Positions 45,391 through 54,301 of a stretch of 64,000 bases of DNA are shown here, one piece after another. The position numbers and the translations under genes were made by a program. Numbering within the stretch: position 1 is the stretch's first letter; every line of letters begins with the position of its first letter. Source of the DNA: Prochlorococcus marinus str. MIT 9302 (GTDB lineage: Bacteria > Cyanobacteriota > Cyanobacteriia > PCC-6307 > Cyanobiaceae); NCBI RefSeq assembly GCF_000759975.1, contig NZ_JNAM01000005.1, forward strand, positions 1 through 64,000, given 5' to 3'. The notes below the pieces were generated by a model. That model was given only the letters and a program-made list of their open reading frames with translations. It searched no databases and had not been told where the DNA came from.

Positions 45391-45430
45391 TGTGGAAAAC
45401 CCTGTTGAAAAACACTAAAAAAGTGGATAA
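45391..45430 (-). other. Cluster of DnaA-box-like motifs
   Basis: On the minus strand: TTTTCCACA (45399-45391), TTTTCAACA (45411-45403) and TTATCCACT (45430-45422). The first matches the usual cyanobacterial DnaA-box form and the third differs from TTATCCACA at one base. All point the same way within 40 bp, in a 250-bp gap without genes. No dnaA or dnaN lies in the window. Confidence 0.45.
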
Positions 45431-45513
45431 CTCTCGGGGAGCATTATCAAAACAAGCTTTTCTTGAATAATTTTTAAGTATTTATACTCCATTAAGAAAA
45501 GTTTAAATATAGT

Positions 45514-45702
45514 TTAAAAGGCATCATAATCTATTGTTATAACAGTGGGATCATTACTTTTAAAGTTAGAAAATGTATCTTTACCTGAAAATAATGTTGA
45601 GAAAATAATAAAAAAATTTATTTTTAATGATGTATCAAATTGACAATTAAAGTTAAGAAAAATAAAAGGAAACTTGATTTTTTTTATTTTTGTCTCATCC
45701 AT
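45514..45702 (-). CDS. Doubtful small ORF (62 aa)
   Basis: MDETKIKKIKFPFIFLNFNC, QFDTSLKINFFIIFSTLFSG. Phe/Lys-rich composition is what random AT-rich DNA gives, and no family is recognised. Kept only because no better candidate occupies the stretch. Confidence 0.3.
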   Translation of the reverse strand: MDETKIKKIKFPFIFLNFNCQFDTSLKINFFIIFSTLFSGKDTFSNFKSNDPTVITIDYDAF

Positions 45703-45793
45703 TGAAATTAAGTCTTGATTCGGTTTTCTCTATGGAAATATTTCTCAAATCTAAAATTAATCAAATAAATTAAATTAAGTTAAAAAATTTAAA

Positions 45794-46030
45794 ATGTCAG
45801 AGGAAAAAAAGGATTCAAAAAAATGTTCTGGAAAGAAAAACATTATGTTTGCCTATGGATTTATTCAACTTGGATCTAGTTTTGTATCTGCAATAGCTTT
45901 AGCTGCAATAGCTTTTGGATTCTGTTCAGTAAAAAAAGAGTCTAAACTTTTTAATCAATGTGTTGTCGAAATTATTGAAGACGGTGGGAGTAAATCTGAT
46001 GCAGTGAGATATTGCAATGGGGGTAATTAA
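45794..46030 (+). CDS. Small membrane protein of a local paralogue family (78 aa)
   Basis: A basic N-terminus (EEKKDSKKCSGKKN), one helix (FVSAIALAAIAFGFCSV) and the tail KKESKLFNQCVVEII...RYCNGGN. The helix followed by K-rich spacer, Cys, about 15-20 residues and a second Cys is the same as in the proteins at 38001 and 59977. Function unknown. Confidence 0.65.
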   Translation: MSEEKKDSKKCSGKKNIMFAYGFIQLGSSFVSAIALAAIAFGFCSVKKESKLFNQCVVEIIEDGGSKSDAVRYCNGGN

Positions 46031-46052
46031 AAGTCCCACTCATAACAATTAA

Positions 46053-46295
46053 ATGAATTCAACATGTGATTTGATTATTGACTCTTTAAAAGACGAGCCA
46101 ATTGGAGAAACTCATCACTTTACTTGGTTTATATCAGATATTGGAATTGTTGCCCTATTTAAAGGAGACGAGAAATTTGAAACTTATAATTCAAATGTTG
46201 AAACTGAGGCCAATAAAATAGCTTTGGATATAAGCAAAGAAGAAAAGGAGTATCTCAATATTAATGAGATACAATTTTTCTTATTTTATTCATAA
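46053..46295 (+). CDS. Small soluble protein (80 aa)
   Basis: MNSTCDLIIDSLKDEPIGET, FTWFISDIGIVALFKGDEKF, ISKEEKEYLNINEIQFF. Balanced amino-acid use and a plausible alpha/beta pattern. It follows the previous gene by 22 bp on the same strand. No family recognised. Confidence 0.6.
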   Translation: MNSTCDLIIDSLKDEPIGETHHFTWFISDIGIVALFKGDEKFETYNSNVETEANKIALDISKEEKEYLNINEIQFFLFYS

Positions 46296-46315
46296 TTTAT
46301 AATCTATTTCAGGAT

Positions 46316-46510
46316 TTAGTAAGATGGCTCAAAGTTAAAGCTTGGCTCTTTAATATTATTTTCGCTAATTAACTCGTACGTGAGTTCTTTATTTAGGGCA
46401 TTTATATAGGATGTATAAAGTTTCCCCCAAACAAATTCGAATTCATCTTTATTTAAATTCTTGAAAAGAATTTCTCCTTTAAAGTAAATGTGATAAGAAT
46501 CATTCATCAT
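46316..46510 (-). CDS. Small soluble protein (64 aa)
   Basis: NDSYHIYFKGEILFKNLNKD, EFEFVWGKLYTSYINALNK, ELTYELISENN. A beta-strand-rich start and then helix. It may begin at the second Met, one codon later. Unknown family. Confidence 0.6.
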   Translation of the reverse strand: MMNDSYHIYFKGEILFKNLNKDEFEFVWGKLYTSYINALNKELTYELISENNIKEPSFNFEPSY

Positions 46511-46604
46511 GGAAAATCAATCTTTTCCTTTTTAACGCAAAGAGTTCTGTATGTAGTATTGTCTGCTACTAAAAAGAAATTTATAAATGGAATGAGAAAT
46601 ACTC

Positions 46605-46916
46605 TTAAACCATTCGTGTATTCATTTTTTGTTTTTTGAATAATCCGACTGTCTCATCTAGATCCATACATGGCTGAATACTTATATCCATTAACCTTCT
46701 CCAAGGATGCCATTGCTTCCAAATTGTCTCAAGGGAATCAGCGCTAACTACAGAATGACCTATCCCATTTTGAACCATAAAAATCCAAGAATGAACCTCA
46801 TAGTTTTCAGGTCTGTTTTGAGGACCGCCTGATTCGTACCAATTAATTAGCATTTCTGCCCCTTCTTCTTGATCCTCGCCATCAGTAAATTCGTAGGAAA
46901 TCAAATACCTTTGCAT
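46605..46916 (-). CDS. DUF3303-like protein
   Basis: The product is 103 residues: EFTDGEDQEEGAEMLINWYE, SGGPQNRPENYEVHSW, then GHSVVSADSLETIWKQWHPW and a C-terminal DISIQPCMDLDETVGLF. This ferredoxin-like dimeric alpha/beta pattern fits DUF3303. Function unknown. The 283 bp from 46917 to 47199 hold no visible gene. Confidence 0.65.
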   Translation of the reverse strand: MQRYLISYEFTDGEDQEEGAEMLINWYESGGPQNRPENYEVHSWIFMVQNGIGHSVVSADSLETIWKQWHPWRRLMDISIQPCMDLDETVGLFKKQKMNTRMV

Positions 46917-47199
46917 ATAATTTATTATTAAAATCTCTAAACTATTTTAACTCTAGATTTAGATATTGCCTTCCAATTTAATAAATGCTATGAAGTTTAT
47001 AGAAGTGATTGTTTTAAATGACAGAAAGATTTGGAAAAATTAGAAAAAATGTCTTAAATAATATATCTTTTATAAATAAGAGAATTTTGAAGTGTTTTCA
47101 AAATCATGATCTATTCGTATAGTTCCTGGTGATAGATAATAGTTGATACTTTTTAAAACACAATAAATTAGTTACTATGTTTATGCTGAAGAGATTTTA

Positions 47200-47583
47200 A
47201 TGAAAAATAAAAAGGATAATAGTGATCCAATTGATAATTTAGAGTATGAAAAAGTTCTTGAAGAAGAAATAATTAATTCATACGAAAGTAAATTTCATAA
47301 AGATACCGAACAAAATAGTAAAAAGATTAAATTTTACAGACTTAAAAGAAGTCCATTAGAGATAGTAAATAGGTTATTTTTCTTTTTCTTTATTGGAAGC
47401 TTTCTTTTTTCGTTGTTTTTAGCTTATTCAGAAAGTAAGTTGTGGTTCATACTTTATGTAATAAGTGCTTTGTCATGCGTTTTCTATACTCCTAATAGAA
47501 AGGCACTTAAAGAATTAATAGCAGCTTGGCCAAATATAGAGGATCTCATCAAAGGGAGAAGTTTGTGGAAAAAAGGGAAGTAA
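47200..47583 (+). CDS. Two-helix membrane protein (127 aa)
   Basis: A charged N-terminal 45 residues, then two helices (LFFFFFIGSFLFSLFLAYSE, LWFILYVISALSCVFYT) and a soluble tail (KELIAAWPNIEDLIKGRSLW). First of three closely spaced plus-strand genes (7-bp gap, then an ATGA overlap). Confidence 0.65.
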   Translation: MKNKKDNSDPIDNLEYEKVLEEEIINSYESKFHKDTEQNSKKIKFYRLKRSPLEIVNRLFFFFFIGSFLFSLFLAYSESKLWFILYVISALSCVFYTPNRKALKELIAAWPNIEDLIKGRSLWKKGK

Positions 47584-47590
47584 ATAGATT

Positions 47591-47683
47591 ATGAAACCGT
47601 TAATTTCATTTAAAAAATGGTTATTGAATATTCTGGTGCCATACATAGAGGGCACAAACAAGAAAAAAGAGGATAAAAAATGA
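47591..47683 (+). CDS. Micro-protein (30 aa)
   Basis: MKPLISFKKWLLNILVPYIE followed by GTNKKKEDKK: a short amphipathic or membrane-touching helix with a basic tail. The stop overlaps the next start (ATGA), which supports translation. Confidence 0.5.
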   Translation: MKPLISFKKWLLNILVPYIEGTNKKKEDKK

Positions 47684-47817
47684 GTCTAATAAAGGTTGGA
47701 ATTATTGTTGAGATTTTTTTGTTTGTGGCAGTTTTTTTATGGGTTGTGAAACTAAATAGTAAACAAGCTAGACAACCATCTCTACCAATAAAAATAATTA
47801 AAAATCTAAAATTTTAG
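47680..47817 (+). CDS. Small membrane protein (45 aa)
   Basis: MSLIKVGIIVEIFLFVAVFL followed by WVVKLNSKQARQPSLPIKII: one N-terminal helix and a basic tail. Coupled by overlap to the preceding micro-gene. Confidence 0.55.
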   Translation: MSLIKVGIIVEIFLFVAVFLWVVKLNSKQARQPSLPIKIIKNLKF

Positions 47818-47894
47818 AATTTTGATTACAAAATAAGGAATCTTTATAAAGAGATCAAATTTATGGGCAAATTCTTTACTTATCTTCTCTCACT

Positions 47895-48293
47895 TTGTAT
47901 GTGAAATCGGTTAGAACATTTACATTGTTTTTAAATAATATGGTTTCCTCTATTCAAGGTCTTGCTCCAATAACCAATCCATTAAATAGTGTCTTAATAG
48001 AAAAGAAACTAATAAATGTTGATCAGAAGTTTATTCAACTCGTTTCTCTAGCAGAAGGGTTACCTCGTACAGAAGTTATTGAAAGTGGAAGCAATTATTG
48101 GAGAGGTGTTTGTAGAAGCTTGATTTTTAGATTTCCAGATGACCTCGAAATTTTGAAGCTTGATTCAAGAAGTTATGTAGATAGATCTAAAGGAATCATT
48201 CAAATAAGATCTGCGGCTAGATTAGGTCAATCAGATTTAGGTGTTAATCTCAGAAGAGTGGAATATTTGTTTAATCAATTAGAGAAAATTTAA
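47895..48293 (+). CDS. DUF1499 family protein
   Basis: The product is 132 residues with the family hallmarks LPRTEVIESGSNYWRGVCRS, FRFPDDLEILKLD, IIQIRSAARLGQSDLGVNLR and RRVEYL. Function unknown, although the family is widespread in photosynthetic organisms. The start is TTG at 47895; a shorter form from the ATG at MVSSIQGL is possible. Confidence 0.8.
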   Translation: MYVKSVRTFTLFLNNMVSSIQGLAPITNPLNSVLIEKKLINVDQKFIQLVSLAEGLPRTEVIESGSNYWRGVCRSLIFRFPDDLEILKLDSRSYVDRSKGIIQIRSAARLGQSDLGVNLRRVEYLFNQLEKI

Positions 48294-48370
48294 TTAATCT
48301 GCTTTTTATAAATATAAGGTTCTTTTTACTAAATAGGTGTGCTTTAATTCATAAGAATATTTGAAATGCC

Positions 48371-48502
48371 ATGGTAAAAATAATCTTAGTTGGAATTATT
48401 ATTGCGCTTGTATATTCTCAACCTGATCTTCGTCTTACAGTCGCTGATTGGTTAAAGGTAGCTTCTGATTTTCTAGTTGAATCGGTAAAAGTAAAACCTT
48501 GA
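48371..48502 (+). CDS. Small membrane-anchored protein (43 aa)
   Basis: MVKIILVGIIIALVYSQPDL followed by RLTVADWLKVASDFLVESVK: an N-terminal helix and an amphipathic helix. Well-formed small gene, family not recognised. Confidence 0.55.
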   Translation: MVKIILVGIIIALVYSQPDLRLTVADWLKVASDFLVESVKVKP

Positions 48503-48685
48503 ATTAATTTTTAATCAAGCACTAGTTAAGACCTGAAACAGTAATCATTTGTTTAATGCAAACAGCTACGAAAATAAATATTATTATCCTGCTAAATATA
48601 TATTTCACCTAAACAAATAAATAGTTTTAGGAACATAATAGGAAATTTTTTTGAAATTTTTGAATAGTTAACGATAATAAGGGAT

Positions 48686-49741
48686 ATGAAGCTTAGATTA
48701 TTTGAGTTCTATTTTATTAAAGACTACTTAAGGCCTTGGTTTGGACTTATTTATTCTTTATTCTTTCTGTTTTTTTTAGGTGCAATCGGCTATCGAATAA
48801 CAGAGGGATGGGAATGGAGTGATTGCTTATGGATGGTTCTGATCACAATAACCACTATTGGTTTTGGAGAAGTTCAACCTTTAAGTCCTGAAGGCAGGTT
48901 CGTTACTGTCTTAGTAATCGTTGGCGGATTGATCTTTATTCAATTTACCTTTCAAAAAGCTGTTAGATTATTCGAATCCGGCTATTTTCAAAGAGTAAAC
49001 GAATTACGTTTTAAAAGACTTCTTAGAAAAATGGAAAATCATGTAATTTTGTGCGGATATGGGAGGGTAGGTCAGGAAATATCTAACCAAATAAAAACGC
49101 AAAATATTCCAATTATTGTTGTTGAGAGCGATGAAGATAGAAAAAAGATTGCTGAAGAAAATGGTTTAGAAGTACTTTGTGCTGATGCAACTCTTGATGA
49201 GACTTTAAAACTGGCAGGATTAGAAAAATGCAAAAGTTTAGTTGTTACCTTACCTAATGATGCTGCTAATTTATATGTGGTTTTAAGTGCTAAAGGGATA
49301 AGAAGTTCTATAAGAGTAATAGCAAGAGCAGGTACTGAAGAAGCTGCAAGTAAATTAAGATTGGCTGGTGCAAGTATAGTTGTAAGTCCTTATATAGCTG
49401 CAGGAAGAGCAATGGCATCAATGGCTTTAAGACCTATTGCTATTGATTTTCTTGATCTGCTCGCAGGAAGTGAATGTGAAATTGAAGAATTTGAATTAAG
49501 TAATGATATTAGTCTTTTTGAAACTGCAGAGAAAAGATCACTTTCTGAACTTGGAATAGGCAAAAAGAGTGGTGCAAAAATTTTAGCCATTAAGGAAAAC
49601 GAAAAATTAGTAACCAACCCTGGAGGTAACTTTATACTTCAACCAGGACAGGTATTAATAGCATTTGGTAGTAAAGAACAACTAAATATTTTGAACGGTT
49701 TGTTGGGTAATCTTGTTGTAGCAGTAGAGCTACTAAAATAG
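48686..49741 (+). CDS. Potassium channel with RCK (TrkA-N) domain
   Basis: The product is 351 residues: two membrane helices around a pore loop with the selectivity-filter region TITTIGFGEVQPLSPEG (T-I-G-F-G), then a cytoplasmic Rossmann RCK domain (VILCGYGRVGQEISNQIKT, VVESDEDRKKIAEENGLEVL) and a TrkA-C-like domain (LSELGIGKKSGAKILAI). It gates K+ or another cation in response to a bound ligand. Confidence 0.9.
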   Translation: MKLRLFEFYFIKDYLRPWFGLIYSLFFLFFLGAIGYRITEGWEWSDCLWMVLITITTIGFGEVQPLSPEGRFVTVLVIVGGLIFIQFTFQKAVRLFESGYFQRVNELRFKRLLRKMENHVILCGYGRVGQEISNQIKTQNIPIIVVESDEDRKKIAEENGLEVLCADATLDETLKLAGLEKCKSLVVTLPNDAANLYVVLSAKGIRSSIRVIARAGTEEAASKLRLAGASIVVSPYIAAGRAMASMALRPIAIDFLDLLAGSECEIEEFELSNDISLFETAEKRSLSELGIGKKSGAKILAIKENEKLVTNPGGNFILQPGQVLIAFGSKEQLNILNGLLGNLVVAVELLK

Positions 49742-49786
49742 ATATATCAAAATAATTTGATATATAAATCTTTCAATTTTTAAATT

Positions 49787-49830
49787 TCCTTAATGCTGTA
49801 AATTAACTTTATATTTAACAAACTTATTTC
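49787..49830 (+). promoter_or_regulatory. Possible Pho box upstream of pstS
   Basis: TTAA-containing octamer-like elements recur about every 12 bp before pstS: CTTAATG (49789), ATTAACTT (49802), TTTAACAA (49814), CTTATTTC (49823). Cyanobacterial PhoB (SphR) sites are direct repeats of CTTAACCT-like octamers; the match here is imperfect, so this is a suggestion only. Confidence 0.3.
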
Positions 49831-49840
49831 TCATTACTCA

Positions 49841-50812
49841 GTGAGCATTTTCAAAAATACCCTCATTTTCTCTGCTGCAATTTCATTAATACTTTCTCCA
49901 TCTGCGATGGCATCAAAAAGATTGAGCGGAGCAGGTGCTACATTTCCCTCGAAAATTTATACTAGATGGTTTTTTGATTTAGCTAAATCTGGTGGACCAA
50001 GGGTTAATTACCAAGCAGTTGGTTCTGGCTCTGGAAGAAAAGCTTTTATAGACCAAACCGTAAACTTTGGTGCATCAGATGATCCTATGAAAGATTCTGA
50101 TATAGAGAAAGTTACTAGAGGACTTGTTCAAATACCTATGGTTGGTGGAACTATTGCTTTTGGTTATAACTATGATTGCGATTTGAAACTTACTCAAGAG
50201 CAAGCAGTACGAGTTGCAATGGGTATGGTTAAAAACTGGAAAGAATTAGGCTGTAAATCAGGAAAGTTAACTTGGACACATCGTTCTGATGGTTCAGGAA
50301 CTACTAAGGCTTTCACAAACTCTATGGAAGCATTTTCACCAACATGGACTTTAGGAACTGGTAAATCAGTTAAGTGGCCAGCAGGCGTTGGAGCAAAAGG
50401 TAATTCTGGTGTTGCAGGTGTAATTCAAAACACTCCAGGCGCAATTGGTTATGTAAATCAGTCTTATATAAAAGGTAATGTTAAAGCTGCTGCACTTCAA
50501 AATCTTTCAGGGGAGTTTCTAAAACCATCTGCAGAAGCAGGAGCTAAGGCTCTTAATGGTATTACTTTAGATGAAAATCTTGCGGGTAAAAATCCTAATC
50601 CAACAGCAAAAGGAGCGTACCCTATCGCTTCATTGACATGGATACTTGCTTACGAAAAAGGTAATGGTAGAAACACAAAAGCAATCAAACAAGCCTTTAA
50701 TACATTGTTAAGTGATGAGTATCAAGATAAGGCTTCATCCCTTGGATTTATCCCCTTAAAAGGGGATATCCTTTTGAAATCAAGAGCTGCCGTTGAAAAA
50801 ATAGGTAGTTAA
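49841..50812 (+). CDS. pstS: Phosphate-binding periplasmic protein
   Basis: The product is 323 residues with a signal peptide (TLIFSAAISLILSPSAMA) and PstS motifs LSGAGATFPSKIY, VGSGSGRKAFI, FGASDDPMKD, HRSDGSGTTKAFT and GAIGYVNQSY. It captures inorganic phosphate for the Pst transporter. The start is GTG at 49841. First gene of pstS-pstC-pstA-pstB; usually induced by phosphate starvation. Confidence 0.95.
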   Translation: MSIFKNTLIFSAAISLILSPSAMASKRLSGAGATFPSKIYTRWFFDLAKSGGPRVNYQAVGSGSGRKAFIDQTVNFGASDDPMKDSDIEKVTRGLVQIPMVGGTIAFGYNYDCDLKLTQEQAVRVAMGMVKNWKELGCKSGKLTWTHRSDGSGTTKAFTNSMEAFSPTWTLGTGKSVKWPAGVGAKGNSGVAGVIQNTPGAIGYVNQSYIKGNVKAAALQNLSGEFLKPSAEAGAKALNGITLDENLAGKNPNPTAKGAYPIASLTWILAYEKGNGRNTKAIKQAFNTLLSDEYQDKASSLGFIPLKGDILLKSRAAVEKIGS

Positions 50813-50917
50813 AAAATTTAATAGATGTCAAATTATCATGACTTTCATATACCTTTAAGTCCTCTTAAAGTCTTTTACAGCATTTAGTAGTAGATTTATA
50901 GAGATATTGTTTTTTTA

Positions 50918-51865
50918 ATGGAAGAGAAATTAACTCTTTTCAAGAATCGTAAAAGATTCGGTATCGAAAAAAATATAGATATTATCTTCAAGAATACTGC
51001 CCTAGTCTTGTCTAGTTTCGTAGCAATAATACTTTTAGGAATTATTTTAGTAGTCTTTTTCCAGTCATTTGAATCCTTTTCAAGGTATGGTTTGAAGTTT
51101 TTAGTAACCTCTGAATGGAACCCAGTAAAAGATGAATACGGAGCTTTTACTGCAATTTATGGCACATTGGTAACTTCATTTCTTTCGTTATTAATAACTA
51201 TTCCTTTGGGAGTTGGAACTGCAATATTTATTACTGAGGACTTTGTCCCAAAAGTTTTTAGAGAAATAATAGGTTCTTTTGTTGAATTATTAGCAGCTAT
51301 TCCATCAGTTGTATTAGGACTCTGGGCAATATTTGTTATGGAACCTTTTTTTAGAGCCTTTTTTGTCTTTTTACATAATTTCTTTGGTTGGATACCTTTA
51401 TTTAGTACAGAACCTTCAGGCAGGAATTCCTTATTAGCAATATTGATTTTAGTTGTAATGCTTTTGCCAATAGTGACCTCCATTGCAAGAGATTCACTTA
51501 ATCAAGTTCCTAAAAAGCTTAGAAATGCAGCCTATGGAATTGGAGCAAGTAGATGGAAAACAATATTTTCAGTAATTTTGCCAGCAGCGTTATCAGGAAT
51601 TATGGCAGGTGTTCTATTGGCTTTAGGTAGGGCAATGGGTGAAACTATGGCTGTCACAATGATTATTGGTAATTCCAATGCATTTAGTTGGTCTCTATTA
51701 TCTCCTGGATATACCATTTCCTCCATGCTTGCAAATCAGTTTGGTGAGGCTGATGGAAGTCAGGTTTCATCACTTTTCTATGCGGCTTTTGTACTGATGA
51801 TCCTATCTTTACTGGTTAATATCTTTGCGCAATGGCTAGTTAAGAAATTTAGTCTCAAATATTAG
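50918..51865 (+). CDS. pstC: Phosphate ABC transporter permease PstC
   Basis: The product is 315 residues with six helices, AIYGTLVTSFLSLLITIPLG, a PSVVLGLWAIF segment and the permease loop ALGRAMGETMAVTMIIG. Membrane partner of PstA; 6 bp before pstA. Confidence 0.93.
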   Translation: MEEKLTLFKNRKRFGIEKNIDIIFKNTALVLSSFVAIILLGIILVVFFQSFESFSRYGLKFLVTSEWNPVKDEYGAFTAIYGTLVTSFLSLLITIPLGVGTAIFITEDFVPKVFREIIGSFVELLAAIPSVVLGLWAIFVMEPFFRAFFVFLHNFFGWIPLFSTEPSGRNSLLAILILVVMLLPIVTSIARDSLNQVPKKLRNAAYGIGASRWKTIFSVILPAALSGIMAGVLLALGRAMGETMAVTMIIGNSNAFSWSLLSPGYTISSMLANQFGEADGSQVSSLFYAAFVLMILSLLVNIFAQWLVKKFSLKY

Positions 51866-51871
51866 ATAATT

Positions 51872-52765
51872 ATGAATTCACTCTATTACCAGAAAAGATT
51901 ATCAAGAAATATAGGAGATAAATTCTTTACTTCTTTATCAGTAATTTGTGCATTGATAGCAATACTTCCTTTAATTTTTCTAGTGACTTATATCCTTTAC
52001 AAAGGTGGATCTCAAATCACACCGGAATTATTTACTTTAGAACCAAATCCTCCTGGAGATGATTTAGATGCAGGAGGTATTAATCCTGCATTAGTAGGGA
52101 CATTAATAATTACTACCATTGCTTCAATTATTGCCATACCAGTAGGTGTTGGCGGTGGGATATATCTAGCGGAATATTCCAGAGGTGGTGCTTTTTCAAG
52201 ATTTATTAAATTTGGGGTAAATGTTTTAGCTGGAGTCCCCTCAATTATTGCTGGAGTATTTATTTATGCCTTAATTGTTTCTACAAAGATCTTATTTGGA
52301 AGTATGTATAGCGGTTTGGCAGGAGGTATGGCGCTTTCAATATTGATGTTGCCTAGTGTGATAAAAACCACTGACGAAGGTTTAAAGTTAGTTCCTAATG
52401 AATTAAGATATGCGTCTCTTGGTGTTGGAGCAAGTATGTATACAACCATATTGAAAGTTACATTGCCTTCTGCCTTTAGATCTATTGCTACTGGTGTTGT
52501 ACTAGGAATTGCAAGGGCTGCAGGCGAAACAGCACCTTTGATCTTTACAGCTTTATTCTCTTACTACTACATAACAGGCTTTGGAGACTTGTTTTATGAG
52601 ATGGGTTCTTTGGCTGTATTGATATACAACTTTGCTCTTGAACCTTATGATGCACAGAATAAATTAGCCTGGGCAGCTTCCTTTATTCTTGTTTTATCGA
52701 TACTATCAGTAAATATATTTTCAAGGATATTAGCCGCTTTTACTGAGAAAACTAAGAGGGTATAA
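51872..52765 (+). CDS. pstA: Phosphate ABC transporter permease PstA
   Basis: The product is 297 residues: TTIASIIAIPVGVGGGIYLA, GVPSIIAGVFIYALI and the coupling loop GIARAAGETAPLIFTA. The stop is directly followed by the pstB start. Confidence 0.93.
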   Translation: MNSLYYQKRLSRNIGDKFFTSLSVICALIAILPLIFLVTYILYKGGSQITPELFTLEPNPPGDDLDAGGINPALVGTLIITTIASIIAIPVGVGGGIYLAEYSRGGAFSRFIKFGVNVLAGVPSIIAGVFIYALIVSTKILFGSMYSGLAGGMALSILMLPSVIKTTDEGLKLVPNELRYASLGVGASMYTTILKVTLPSAFRSIATGVVLGIARAAGETAPLIFTALFSYYYITGFGDLFYEMGSLAVLIYNFALEPYDAQNKLAWAASFILVLSILSVNIFSRILAAFTEKTKRV

Positions 52766-53575
52766 ATGATCAAAACTAATAAAAAAATAGCAAAGAATAT
52801 CATTTTATCTCTTGAGAATGTCTCTATTAGCTATGGAACTTTTGAAGCAGTAAGAAATGTTTTTTGTAATTTTAAAAAAGGAGATATAACCTCCCTTATT
52901 GGCCCTTCAGGTTGTGGTAAATCAACTGTTCTTAGATCACTAAATAGGATGAACGATTTGATTCCTAATTGTTCACTTAAAGGAACTGTGCTGTTTGATG
53001 GAACTAATATTTACGATAAAAGAGTAGATCCAGTTGAAGTGAGACGAAGAATAGGAATGGTTTTTCAACAACCTAATCCTTTTCCTAAATCTATCTATGA
53101 AAATATTGCATTTGGGGCAAGAATTAATGGCTTTACGGGAGATATGGATGAATTAGTCGAAAGTTCACTAAGAAAGGCTGCTTTATGGGATGAATGTAAG
53201 GATAAATTGAATGATAGTGGTTATTCTTTATCTGGTGGGCAACAACAAAGATTATGTATTGCTCGAACCATCGCAATTGAGCCTGAAATAATTCTAATGG
53301 ATGAACCATGCTCAGCTTTAGATCCAATCTCTACTTTAAAAATAGAAGAGACGATGCATGATCTTAAAAAGAATTACACAATAATAATCGTGACCCATAA
53401 TATGCAGCAGGCTTTAAGAGTTAGTGATATGACTGCTTTCTTTAATGCAATTGAATACGAAGATGGTGATGGAGGAAAGGTTGGCTACCTCGCGGAATTT
53501 AATTCGACAAAGAAAATTTTTAACTCTCCAAAAGAAAAAATTACGCAGGAATATATATCTGGTAAATTTGGTTGA
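52766..53575 (+). CDS. pstB: Phosphate ABC transporter ATPase PstB
   Basis: The product is 269 residues with Walker [11 protein letters not shown]-loop [20 protein letters not shown], signature [12 protein letters not shown] and Walker [13 protein letters not shown]. It powers phosphate uptake. No phoU follows in the window. Just past the stop, another frame ([16 protein letters not shown]) runs to 53645; it may be a remnant. Confidence 0.95.
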   Translation: MIKTNKKIAKNIILSLENVSISYGTFEAVRNVFCNFKKGDITSLIGPSGCGKSTVLRSLNRMNDLIPNCSLKGTVLFDGTNIYDKRVDPVEVRRRIGMVFQQPNPFPKSIYENIAFGARINGFTGDMDELVESSLRKAALWDECKDKLNDSGYSLSGGQQQRLCIARTIAIEPEIILMDEPCSALDPISTLKIEETMHDLKKNYTIIIVTHNMQQALRVSDMTAFFNAIEYEDGDGGKVGYLAEFNSTKKIFNSPKEKITQEYISGKFG

Positions 53576-53683
53576 TGTTGAATTTTTACCTTTAAAAGAA
53601 AAAAATTTCCCTTTAATACGTCCTAGGGGTAGACAAACAGTATAAATACCTATATAGTTAATTTCGAATTAGCAAGTCAATCC

Positions 53684-53773
53684 TTGAAAAACTTTCCATT
53701 TCTACCTTTCTTGATTTTTGCAGGGGCTCTTATAACAACTGCAACAATAGGTTTGCCTGTATTTACTTCATAA
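53684..53773 (+). CDS. Micro membrane protein (29 aa)
   Basis: From TTG at 53684: MKNFPFLPFLIFAGALITTA followed by TIGLPVFTS. One helix without charged residues after Lys2, typical of tiny thylakoid subunits, but not identified. Confidence 0.45.
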   Translation: MKNFPFLPFLIFAGALITTATIGLPVFTS

Positions 53774-53802
53774 TTTTAAAGTAATTCTTTTTGTTTAATC
53801 TT

Positions 53803-53958
53803 ATGGTTTCAATAATAAATAAAGAATTAATTGGAAGTCCTCATAAAACATTAATAAAAGGAAATTTATTTGACTTTATGAAAAAAAGAGAGAATATGAA
53901 TTTGTGTGTGAGTGAAAAATCTGTATTAAAACCATTATTAAACGTGGTCAATTTCTAA
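53803..53958 (+). CDS. Small soluble protein (51 aa)
   Basis: MVSIINKELIGSPHKTLIKG, NLFDFMKKRENMNLCVSEKS, VLKPLLNVV. Basic and soluble; no family recognised. It is followed 10 bp later by another small gene. Confidence 0.5.
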   Translation: MVSIINKELIGSPHKTLIKGNLFDFMKKRENMNLCVSEKSVLKPLLNVVNF

Positions 53959-53968
53959 TTTATTTTTC

Positions 53969-54115
53969 ATGGATAAAACTAAAGAACAGTTAGAAAAACT
54001 AAGAGAAGTAGCAGAAGCATCTCTTACAAAAACGGATGAACTTCAGAAAGTTCTTGCTCAAATTGAAGCTTTAATGTCTAGAGAAGAATCACAAACATTA
54101 TCAAAGAAGAAATAA
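53969..54115 (+). CDS. Small coiled-coil protein (48 aa)
   Basis: MDKTKEQLEKLREVAEASLT, KTDELQKVLAQIEALMSREE: a continuous amphipathic helix with heptad-like hydrophobic spacing. Unknown function. Confidence 0.55.
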   Translation: MDKTKEQLEKLREVAEASLTKTDELQKVLAQIEALMSREESQTLSKKK

Positions 54116-54194
54116 TAAATTAAAAAAATTATTTTTAGGTTTTGTAATTTTAATTACACCTCTTTAATTAATTTGTAGATATTAATTTAGTTAA

Positions 54195-54285
54195 GCAGAA
54201 CCCGTTCCAAAGTTTTCTGTTAGGTCTCGAGGTCTTACCTTCTTCTAGTAAAAGACCTCTGCATTTCATATTTTTTTATCTGAAT
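54195..54285. other. Structured intergenic segment, possible small RNA or terminator
   Basis: Two nested potential stems, CAGAA/TTCTG and GAGGTCTT (54229-54236) with AAGACCTC (54252-54259), occur in a patch richer in GC than its surroundings, followed by a T-rich run. It may be a terminator for the small genes upstream or a small RNA. Confidence 0.4.
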
Positions 54286-54301
54286 TTTACGCTCTGCATA
54301 T

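Noticed and set aside
53445-53645. Gene overlapping the end of pstB (plus strand, ending at 53645)
   Set aside because: Most of it lies inside pstB in another frame; only the short tail past 53575 looks protein-like, so it is mentioned as a possible remnant only.
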